A DNA stretch of 5,928 bases from contig JAQVPT010000231.1 in the NCBI GenBank assembly GCA_028701945.1, positions 1-5,928 of the forward strand, written 5' to 3'. The notes under the pieces were generated by a model that made no database searches, was not told where the DNA came from, and saw nothing but the letters and a program-made list of their open reading frames with translations. Below, piece by piece: positions 1-5,354 of this stretch (the first letter of the stretch is position 1; the number at the start of each line of letters is the position of its first letter). The position numbers and the translations under genes were made by a program. This stretch comes from Bacteroidales bacterium. Lineage in GTDB: Bacteria > Bacteroidota > Bacteroidia > Bacteroidales > ML635J-15.

Positions 1-204
1 AGAAAAACACCTAACGTAATGAATGAAAGGGCTTTATGCAAGGCTTTTAGCATTGCTTATTAATGATGATGAATTGTTAATAAGTGATTAGTTTATAATT
101 GATTAATAATTTTTGTCATGTACTAAGGAAAAAAAGTTTAAAAAAATTCTATGCCACTTGGCACTATAATGAAGTTCGTAAGGAAAAATAAGAATCTCAT
201 AAAA
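1..204. other. Left-edge region without a certain gene
   Basis: Nothing here can be called a gene with confidence. Plus-strand frame 1 is open from the edge to TAA at 61-63 (20 codons, ending in FSIAY) and could be the tail of a gene entering from the left. On the minus strand an ATG at 53-51 opens a reading frame to the edge (MLKALHKALSFITLGVF), whose hydrophobic start could be a signal peptide. The two overlap and at most one is real. Small inverted repeats are present: CTTATTAA (56-63) with TTAATAAG (77-84), and TGCCA (152-156) with TGGCA (159-163). Neither is followed by a T-run. Confidence 0.4.
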
Positions 205-233
205 CAATTTCGCCACAAACTGTGGCGAAATTG
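205..233 (-). terminator. Intrinsic terminator of pckA
   Basis: A perfect 13-bp inverted repeat, CAATTTCGCCACA (205-217) and TGTGGCGAAATTG (221-233), is separated by a 3-base loop. Read on the minus strand it begins about 29 bases after the pckA stop codon and is followed directly by TTTT (complement of 201-204) and further T-rich sequence. This is the classic Rho-independent layout. On the plus strand the stem is followed by T-rich but interrupted sequence, so it may also act weakly on transcripts entering from the left. Confidence 0.85.
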
Positions 234-261
234 AATTTATCTATATATATTTTATTTTTTT

Positions 262-1923
262 CTATTTACCCGGGCAATTCCTTTTTATTTCAGAAGATAT
301 ATCATTTCTACCATAAGCTTTATCAAAGTGAGCAGAAAACTCTTCGGCTAATTTCTGTGCTGCTTTTGTAAATTTATCTTTATCTTTCCATGTATTTATT
401 GGAGACAGTATTTCAGTTGGCACTCCCGGACAAGATTTCGGTACATTAACATGAAATAACGGATCGTACTCGAACTCTACACCTTTTAGTTTACCTTCAA
501 GAGCAGCTTCGACCATAGCTCTGGTATATTTAAGATCAATACGTTTACCAACTCCAAACTTACCACCCGACCAGCCTGTATTAATAAGATAAACACTTGT
601 ATCGAATTGTTCCATTTTATCGCCAAGCATTTTAGCATAAACTTTTGGTAATGCAGGCATAAATGGTTGTCCAAAAAACCTTGAAAAAGTTGATTCAGGT
701 TCTATTACACCAGTTTCTGTACCGGCAAGCTTAGATGTATAACCCATTAAGAACCAAAGCATTGCCTGACTTCTATCCAATTTTGAGATTGGGGGTAAAA
801 TTCCAGTTGCATCGGCGGTAAGAAAAAGTATTGAGGAAGGATGTCCGCCAGTACTTGATACTTTAATATTGTCTAAAAAACTAAGTGGGTAAGATGCTCT
901 TGAGTTTGGTGTTAGTCTTTCATCATCAAAATCAAATTCGCCATTAGGATATATCATTGCATTTTCAACAATAGAACCATGGTTTAGATAATAATCTGGA
1001 TGAAGAACGGCTTTATAAATATCTGGTTCTTTTTCGGGATGAATATTTATCATTTTAGCATAGCAACCGTTTTCAAAATTAGCAACGCCTTCTTCGCTCC
1101 AACCATGTTCATCATCACCAAGCAATGCACGTGTAGGATCGGCAGAGAGAGTAGTTTTTCCTGTGCCGGACAATCCTAAAATCAGAGCAGTTTTACCATC
1201 TTTACCTTCGTTTGCCGAACAATGAAGCGGTAAAACATTTTCAAAAGGCAAATAATAGTTCATAACAGTAAACATAAGTTTTTTAACACTTCCTAGATAT
1301 GCTGACCCAATAACAATACCTATTCTGCGGTCAAAATCCATAACTACAATTTTGTCGGTAGTATTTCCATTTGGAAGTTTTCTGAGTTTCCACTCATACT
1401 TTGCAGAGTCAAGTTTATTATACGGTAATGCAATTAAATAAAACGGTTTATCAGAAAAACACGATTTATTGATGTCTTCTGGAACTGGACGAAACATATT
1501 ATCGACGAAAACCGATGTGAGTGCTTTATCTGTTATGGTTTTAACAGGTAATGCGTAATTTGAATCTGCACCTATAACCCTATCATTTACATAAACTCTC
1601 GAATGTTGTCCAACAAAATTCATAGCATCCTCAAACACCATATCAAAAACTTTCTCAGTAATTGGAAGATTATTGGGTGAGTTCCAATCAATGTGTATTT
1701 GACTTTCAGTACGCTTAACAACTACTGTGTCCTTTGGGCTACGACCAGTTGAATCTGGCTCTGTCCACGTTGCCAAGGTTCCACTTTTTGAAACCATACA
1801 CTCACTATTACTTACTGCATCGCCTATGAGCCTTTTCCTGTCAGCATTGACAATTACATTTTTACATTCACTAAGTAATTCATCAATTTTGCTGTGAATC
1901 TCTTTAAAGTTAATTGTTTCCAT
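262..1923 (-). CDS. pckA: Phosphoenolpyruvate carboxykinase (ATP)
   Basis: This cytosolic enzyme interconverts oxaloacetate plus ATP with phosphoenolpyruvate, CO2 and ADP. It works in gluconeogenesis, or in the reverse CO2-fixing direction during fermentation to succinate, as known in many Bacteroidetes. The 553 residues are near the usual 530-540. Visible motifs are the substrate-binding TGRSPKD (59-65, R61), the PEPCK-specific segment around 207-226 with metal-binding K215, LHCSAN with H234, the P-loop GLSGTGKTT (250-258, K256), the metal-binding GDDEHGW (269-275), SRASYP with R342, TADATGILPP (369-378) and NTGWSGG (448-454). Residue roles are inferred by alignment from memory to the E. coli enzyme. 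The Glu of the common GEMKK motif is Ser212 here. The ATG is fixed by an in-frame TAA six codons upstream (1939-1941). It is apparently monocistronic, with its own promoter and terminator. Confidence 0.98.
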   Translation of the reverse strand: METINFKEIHSKIDELLSECKNVIVNADRKRLIGDAVSNSECMVSKSGTLATWTEPDSTGRSPKDTVVVKRTESQIHIDWNSPNNLPITEKVFDMVFEDAMNFVGQHSRVYVNDRVIGADSNYALPVKTITDKALTSVFVDNMFRPVPEDINKSCFSDKPFYLIALPYNKLDSAKYEWKLRKLPNGNTTDKIVVMDFDRRIGIVIGSAYLGSVKKLMFTVMNYYLPFENVLPLHCSANEGKDGKTALILGLSGTGKTTLSADPTRALLGDDEHGWSEEGVANFENGCYAKMINIHPEKEPDIYKAVLHPDYYLNHGSIVENAMIYPNGEFDFDDERLTPNSRASYPLSFLDNIKVSSTGGHPSSILFLTADATGILPPISKLDRSQAMLWFLMGYTSKLAGTETGVIEPESTFSRFFGQPFMPALPKVYAKMLGDKMEQFDTSVYLINTGWSGGKFGVGKRIDLKYTRAMVEAALEGKLKGVEFEYDPLFHVNVPKSCPGVPTEILSPINTWKDKDKFTKAAQKLAEEFSAHFDKAYGRNDISSEIKRNCPGK

Positions 1924-1947
1924 AAAATAGCTTAAAATTTACAAGTG

Positions 1948-1955
1948 CAAAAATA
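1948..1955 (-). promoter_or_regulatory. Likely -7 promoter element of pckA
   Basis: On the minus strand this reads TATTTTTG, a full match to the Bacteroidetes -7 consensus TAnnTTTG. It ends 24 bases before the pckA ATG, which predicts a transcript start near 1941 and a leader of about 17 bases. No convincing -33 TTTG lies at the expected spacing of about 20 bases. The identical octamer is placed almost identically ahead of the sulfatase-type gene. Confidence 0.5.
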
Positions 1956-2306
1956 CAAAAATTGAAAGACAAAAAACCTGTTCAAGAGTATAAATCGAAC
2001 GTTTTATGTTGTTAAATACATTTTTCATAATAATGAGAATTTATTTCATTGTTCTCCAGTTAAAATATTTGTAAAATCATGTAAGTCTTGAAATATAAAG
2101 TCTTATTGGACTTTTAAACTAGTGGTTTAGTTTTACTTTAGCGATATTTGATTATTAACAGGGCTTGTCTCTTTAGACATTATTTAGGAAAGGAATAAGT
2201 AGTAAAGGTTTTAGAAGTCCCGTTAGACGATATATTCTTTTTATCTGATCCTAATGTGTCTTTTTACATTTTTATCGGACAACAATGTTTTGATTACTAT
2301 AATTTC

Positions 2307-2330
2307 TAAGAAAACCATTAAGAAAACCAT
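2307..2330. repeat. Perfect tandem 12-bp repeat
   Basis: TAAGAAAACCAT occurs twice back to back (2307-2318 and 2319-2330) without mismatch. It lies about 60 bases beyond the stop codon of the minus-strand sulfatase-type gene, inside the intergenic gap. The second copy also forms one arm of an imperfect hairpin with 2340-2349. Its function is unknown. Confidence 0.8.
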
Positions 2331-2349
2331 CTGCACTTTATGATTTTCT
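2321..2349 (-). terminator. Possible weak terminator of the sulfatase-type gene
   Basis: AGAAAACCAT (2321-2330) and ATGATTTTCT (2340-2349) form a 10-bp stem with one mismatch that becomes a U-G wobble in the minus-strand RNA, around a 9-base loop. It starts 40 bases past the stop codon. The sequence following it on the minus strand is only moderately T-rich (TAATGGTTTTC), and the stem is AT-dominated, so termination is doubtful. Confidence 0.25.
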
Positions 2350-2388
2350 AAAATATAACTAATAGGTCTTTGCAATCGATATAACCCT

Positions 2389-4221
2389 CTATTCTCCTAA
2401 TTGTTTATAATAATCAGCTAATTTTTGAGCATAAGCTTTTGCCTGATCATCAAGTTCTGCCGAATCCCAACCTCGGTATAAGATATCTTCTTTATTTGTA
2501 TCAAATACTACCCATCGTGAACCTTTGATAAAGCCATAACCGTGATTATACGCAAAGAAAGCGTTAGGCATATATTTGTTAAAAACATTTTCGCTAAATA
2601 AAAACTCATCATGGTTTATTCCGAGTTGAGATAAAAGACTTGCACTTATGTCAGACTGGTCAACAGTTCGGTCGTACACAAAAGATTCAGATGCAATTGC
2701 TCCGCCTGTCCAAAGCATATAAATATGAAATTTCTCTTTATCCCAAACTTCGGTACCACCGTATCTTACACCATGGTCAGAAACTAATATTACAAGTGAG
2801 TTATCCCAATCTGGCGAATTTTTCAAATCGGTGAGAAAAACATTTAGGCAAGAATCGGTATAATAATATGCATTTTGAGATCTTTGCATTTCTGTTTCAA
2901 CACCATAAGGACCAGTAATAGGAACATCATAAGGCTCATGGCTGCTAAGCGTAAAAAGTGCAAAAACAGAAGTGTCGTCCATAGCCCTAATATCATCGAA
3001 AAATTTATTAAACATACATTCGTCATGATAGCCCCATTTGGTATCATAACAATCCAGCTCAAGATTATTCTGGGCTATAATACTCTGAAAACCAGCCTGT
3101 TTGAGATACGAGTTCATATTTGAAAAATTGACATCACCGCCATAATAAAAAGAAGATTTATATCCGTTTTCTACTAATTTAGTAATTAAGGACGGCAGAT
3201 TTCTCGACCGTCTCGGATCTTTCATTATCGAATAACTTGGCAAAGGAGGCACAGAACTAAAAATTGAGACAATTCCTTTTTCACTACGATCGCCATTAGA
3301 ATAGCAATCAGTAAATAGAATTCCGTCATTGCTACGCCCAATTAATTTTTTAGTAACACTATTCTGTGGGTCATCTATGCTAATAGCGGCGTTTGTAAAA
3401 CTTTCAAGAATAACAAAAATTATCTTTTTAGGTTTTTTATTCAATATATTTAAGACTGAGTCTGACGACTGCTGCGATATATCAAATATGGTATTGAGTT
3501 CATCATCTGCAAAATAATCATACAATTCGAAACCAATCTCATCAGAAAACAAGCTGTTACCAGTATTCCAAACAACATTTATTCCGGCATGATTGAGAAA
3601 CATATTATCAGAAAAATAAGCAGAACCTGCATTAATCGGAACAATCCCAACACCACCTCTAATCGGTATAATAAGTATTCCAGCAATCAGTAAATACAAA
3701 ACAGACCAAAACTTTTCGGGTTTCAATTTCTTAATTTTTTTCCCAATAAAAAGATAATATATCCAAAACATTCCGAGAGCGAGATCTAGGTACAAAAACA
3801 CAAGAAAAACAAGTCGCCAATTGCTAGTTGAGGCATTCATGGCACCAGGAGTATTCAAATATTGTAATGGAGTGTCGTCAAGTCGAAATCCCCAATATTT
3901 ATAAACTTCGGCGTCGCCAATAATTATTAACGAAAAAACAGCAATTAAAATACCTGTAAAAACATCAAGAGAAATTTTTAGCACTTTATATGATTTAAAA
4001 AATGATGCTACGATAAATAATGGGATAACAAAAAATCCGATATATGAAACAGTTGACAAGTCGAGTTTAAAACCATAGAAAAAGCAGGAGCAAATATCCC
4101 CAAACCCAGCACCGTCTGCTTCGTGATAATTAAAAATCAAGAAATAAACACGTGCAAGTTCAAAGAAAAACAGCCAGAATAGCAAATAATACAAATATAT
4201 CAGAAACTTTTTCGCTTTCAT
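2389..4221 (-). CDS. LTA synthase-family membrane sulfatase/phosphotransferase
   Basis: This is an inner-membrane protein of the lipoteichoic acid synthase-like branch of the alkaline phosphatase superfamily. Five hydrophobic segments (about 6-30, 55-75, 83-102, 134-158 and 170-190) precede a catalytic domain of roughly residues 264-555, expected in the periplasm; this matches LtaS architecture and its 610 residues fit the family. Catalytic features include FVILESF with metal ligand E273, the nucleophile region GDRSEKG with S313, LSSHEPY with H428, and VSDHG with metal ligands D482 and H483. Gram-negative members are thought to move phosphoglycerol, phosphoethanolamine or similar groups onto envelope glycans, but the substrate cannot be read from sequence. 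LtaS uses Thr where this protein has Ser313. The start is certain, since TAA directly precedes the ATG (4224-4222). It has no operon partner in the window. Confidence 0.88.
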   Translation of the reverse strand: MKAKKFLIYLYYLLFWLFFFELARVYFLIFNYHEADGAGFGDICSCFFYGFKLDLSTVSYIGFFVIPLFIVASFFKSYKVLKISLDVFTGILIAVFSLIIIGDAEVYKYWGFRLDDTPLQYLNTPGAMNASTSNWRLVFLVFLYLDLALGMFWIYYLFIGKKIKKLKPEKFWSVLYLLIAGILIIPIRGGVGIVPINAGSAYFSDNMFLNHAGINVVWNTGNSLFSDEIGFELYDYFADDELNTIFDISQQSSDSVLNILNKKPKKIIFVILESFTNAAISIDDPQNSVTKKLIGRSNDGILFTDCYSNGDRSEKGIVSIFSSVPPLPSYSIMKDPRRSRNLPSLITKLVENGYKSSFYYGGDVNFSNMNSYLKQAGFQSIIAQNNLELDCYDTKWGYHDECMFNKFFDDIRAMDDTSVFALFTLSSHEPYDVPITGPYGVETEMQRSQNAYYYTDSCLNVFLTDLKNSPDWDNSLVILVSDHGVRYGGTEVWDKEKFHIYMLWTGGAIASESFVYDRTVDQSDISASLLSQLGINHDEFLFSENVFNKYMPNAFFAYNHGYGFIKGSRWVVFDTNKEDILYRGWDSAELDDQAKAYAQKLADYYKQLGE

Positions 4222-4244
4222 TTATAGTGTAATAATATATATGG

Positions 4245-4275
4245 CAAAAATATAAAAAGTATTCAGTGTCTGCAA
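4245..4275 (-). promoter_or_regulatory. Likely promoter of the sulfatase-type gene
   Basis: On the minus strand TATTTTTG (4252-4245) matches the Bacteroidetes -7 consensus TAnnTTTG. It is preceded, after a 20-base spacer, by ATTG ending at 4273, which matches three of four bases of the -33 TTTG. The -7 box ends 23 bases before the ATG at 4221, giving a predicted leader of roughly 16-18 bases. Spacing and placement both fit known promoters of the phylum. Confidence 0.55.
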
Positions 4276-4348
4276 TAAAAATTCAAGAACGCCCTAACAC
4301 CTCCCCGATTGCTATCTATAAAAAAAACAAATGCTCAGCACATCAGAT

Positions 4349-4361
4349 TTGCAACTATAAA
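4349..4361 (+). repeat. 13-mer shared with the recombinase upstream region (copy 1)
   Basis: TTGCAACTATAAA is found exactly here, about 130 bases before the NusG-like gene, and again at 5320-5332 just before the recombinase gene. AGATT precedes both copies, after a short insertion in the second. AATATAAT follows both, at slightly different distances. The same orientation makes them direct repeats bracketing the NusG-like gene. In sequence this AT-rich a single 13-mer match could arise by chance; the shared position and the flanking similarity raise its interest. Confidence 0.5.
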
Positions 4362-4494
4362 AACGAATATAATACAAGATATTAAAATAAAAAACACATT
4401 TACACTAAAAATAAAGCCAAAAACATTTTTATTAGTAGTCTAATCTTCATATTTTAGCACAAAAATAATAGCACGCATTTACAATTTTTAGAAT

Positions 4495-4995
4495 TTGGCT
4501 GATTTAGAAAAAGATAATAGTTTTTGGATTGCACTTAGGACAATACCACACAAGGAGAAGTCAGTTATCAGAGAGCTTGAGTTAAGAGACTATGAAATTA
4601 CTTTCCCGCTGATTTCAAAATTACTACCGAGTGGTAAAAAGAGATTTAGTCCACTTATCTCATCATACGTATTTGTTAAAACAGATTTCAAGCGACTCGA
4701 AAACCTTAGATATATTCCAGGAAGTAAAGGTTATTTGCAGACAGATTATAAACCTGCATTAGTTAAAGATACAGAGATAGAAATTATGTTAAAAATATGT
4801 GGGACATTAGAAATTGAAAATGACGTTCATGATTTTTGTTGCGGGGATAAAATAAAAATATTATCTGGAGCTTTAACAGGATATGATGGCTTTATTATCT
4901 CAAAAGACAGAAAGAATATTTGCATTGACATTTGCGAAGGAGCTTTAAGAATTGTTTTCAAAACTAATGAAACTGTTTTTGAATTAATAAGATAG
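4495..4995 (+). CDS. NusG-like transcription antiterminator, UpxY type
   Basis: This is a specialised NusG paralogue expected to bind RNA polymerase and favour elongation through a particular long operon; Bacteroides UpxY proteins do this for capsular polysaccharide loci. The 166 residues show an N-terminal NGN domain, WIALRTIPHKEKSV (11-24) through the SYVFVKTD segment (57-64), and a C-terminal KOW domain with CCGDKIKILSGALTGYDGFI (115-134). The start is a TTG: an in-frame TAG ends at 4491, one codon before it, and the first in-frame ATG is residue 98, too late for a functional protein. There is no Shine-Dalgarno, usual in the phylum, and no TAnnTTTG promoter that I could place. The next gene begins 359 bases away and is a recombinase, so the target operon is not visible. 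It is too divergent and non-canonical in context to be housekeeping nusG. Confidence 0.88.
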   Translation: MADLEKDNSFWIALRTIPHKEKSVIRELELRDYEITFPLISKLLPSGKKRFSPLISSYVFVKTDFKRLENLRYIPGSKGYLQTDYKPALVKDTEIEIMLKICGTLEIENDVHDFCCGDKIKILSGALTGYDGFIISKDRKNICIDICEGALRIVFKTNETVFELIR

Positions 4996-5191
4996 CCAAT
5001 AATAATCATATTGAGCTAATAATCAATATAATAGTAAAATTATAAATATTAAATTCATTCTTTTCGCGATATTTCCTTTGTTTTACGTTTTATTTATATA
5101 TTTTTATGCTGTTAAATGTATAAATTTAACAATAAATATAAGCATTGTTATTGTATAGTTCTTGGATATTTATAGGACGAAGCGGAGCTAT

Positions 5192-5230
5192 GGGATGTCA
5201 ATTATGCATATTTTAGTATTTGACAAACCC
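5192..5230. repeat. Imperfect inverted repeat beside a GC-rich island
   Basis: GGGaTGTCAA (5192-5201) can pair with TTGACAaaCCC (5220-5230), giving a 6-bp inner stem and a 3-bp GC outer stem separated by a small internal loop, around an 18-base apex containing the palindrome ATGCAT. The left arm continues from an island at 5173-5194 (TAGGACGAAGCGGAGC and onward) that is markedly richer in G+C than its surroundings. No T-run follows, so a terminator is unlikely. A dispersed repeat, a recombination site or a structured RNA are all possible. Confidence 0.4.
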
Positions 5231-5319
5231 TATGAAAAATAAGCATTAAATATTTTATACAAAAAATAATCCCAACATTTTTCAAGTTTTATTTGCACAA
5301 GCTTATTTTTTAGATTATA

Positions 5320-5332
5320 TTGCAACTATAAA
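5320..5332 (+). repeat. 13-mer shared with the NusG-like upstream region (copy 2)
   Basis: This second copy of TTGCAACTATAAA overlaps the left arm and centre of the inverted repeat and runs into the predicted -7 element. The other copy is at 4349-4361. The distance between copies is 971 bases, and the NusG-like gene lies between them. Confidence 0.5.
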
Positions 5333-5336
5333 TTTG
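5329..5336 (+). promoter_or_regulatory. Likely -7 promoter element of the recombinase
   Basis: TAAATTTG matches the Bacteroidetes TAnnTTTG consensus exactly and lies 18 bases before the ATG at 5355. The predicted transcript start is near 5342, giving a leader of about 13 bases. The -33 position is only a T-run near 5305-5310 with no clear TTTG. It sits in the centre of the 15-bp inverted repeat, so a protein bound to both arms would cover the promoter. Confidence 0.5.
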
Positions 5337-5354
5337 ATTGTAATATAATCTACC

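Larger units (their letters stand above)
1924..2388. other. AT-rich intergenic gap between sulfatase-type gene and pckA
   Basis: This 465-base stretch separates two co-directional minus-strand genes. It contains the likely pckA promoter at its left end and a tandem 12-mer plus a weak hairpin at its right end (2307-2349). I see no convincing open reading frame, RNA gene or known riboswitch. A minor inverted repeat AAACTA (2116-2121) with TAGTTT (2128-2133) is too short to interpret. The length is large for a simple promoter region, so a decayed gene or an unrecognised small RNA is possible but unsupported. Confidence 0.5.
5311..5352. repeat. 15-bp inverted repeat around the recombinase promoter
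   Basis: TAGATTATATTGCAA (5311-5325) and TTGTAATATAATCTA (5338-5352) are inverted copies matching at 14 of 15 positions, the exception being a G-T pair. They flank a 12-base centre that contains the predicted -7 element. The right arm ends two bases before the recombinase ATG. The layout suits an operator for autoregulation, or a two-armed recombinase core site; an RNA hairpin is unlikely because transcription should start inside the right arm. Confidence 0.7.
4996..5354. other. Non-coding gap between NusG-like gene and recombinase
   Basis: This 359-base region is very AT-rich apart from one GC-rich island (5173-5194). It contains several inverted repeats, listed separately or here: ATATTGA (5008-5014) with TCAATAT (5023-5029), just past the NusG-like stop and too weak to call a terminator; and TGTTAAAT (5110-5117) with ATTTAACA (5124-5131), perfect with a 6-base loop. 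The right end carries the likely recombinase promoter. I see no protein-coding frame of note. Confidence 0.6.

Noticed and set aside
1..63. Possible gene ends at the left edge: plus-strand tail to TAA at 61-63, or a minus-strand start at 53 with a signal-like N-terminus.
   Set aside because: Each is 20 codons or fewer, they overlap on opposite strands, and neither can be recognised.
2640..3517. Several open frames of 62-82 codons on both strands within the sulfatase-type gene.
   Set aside because: They lie entirely inside a strongly supported coding sequence and their translations show no domain-like pattern.
4285..4315. Locally GC-richer stretch (GCCCTAACACCTCCCCG) in the divergent intergenic region.
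   Set aside because: It has no inverted partner, no reading frame and no match to a site I know, so composition alone does not support a feature.
4489..4497. TAGAATTTG resembles the -7 consensus TAnnTTTG.
   Set aside because: It has three bases between TA and TTTG instead of two and overlaps the TTG start codon itself, leaving no room for a leader.
4827..5009. A 60-codon minus-strand frame overlapping the end of the NusG-like gene.
   Set aside because: It is antisense to the KOW domain, whose conserved residues show the plus strand is coding.
5008..5029. Hairpin ATATTGA/TCAATAT just after the NusG-like stop codon.
   Set aside because: The 7-bp stem is almost all A-T, has an 8-base loop and is not followed by a T-run, so it is not a credible intrinsic terminator.
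5111..5130. GTTAAAT (5111-5117) and ATTTAAC (5124-5130) fit integron core-site consensuses GTTRRRY and RYYYAAC close to an integrase gene.
   Set aside because: The order and 6-base spacing are wrong for an attC site, no cassette array is visible, and such AT-rich heptamers arise easily by chance. It is better described as a plain inverted repeat.
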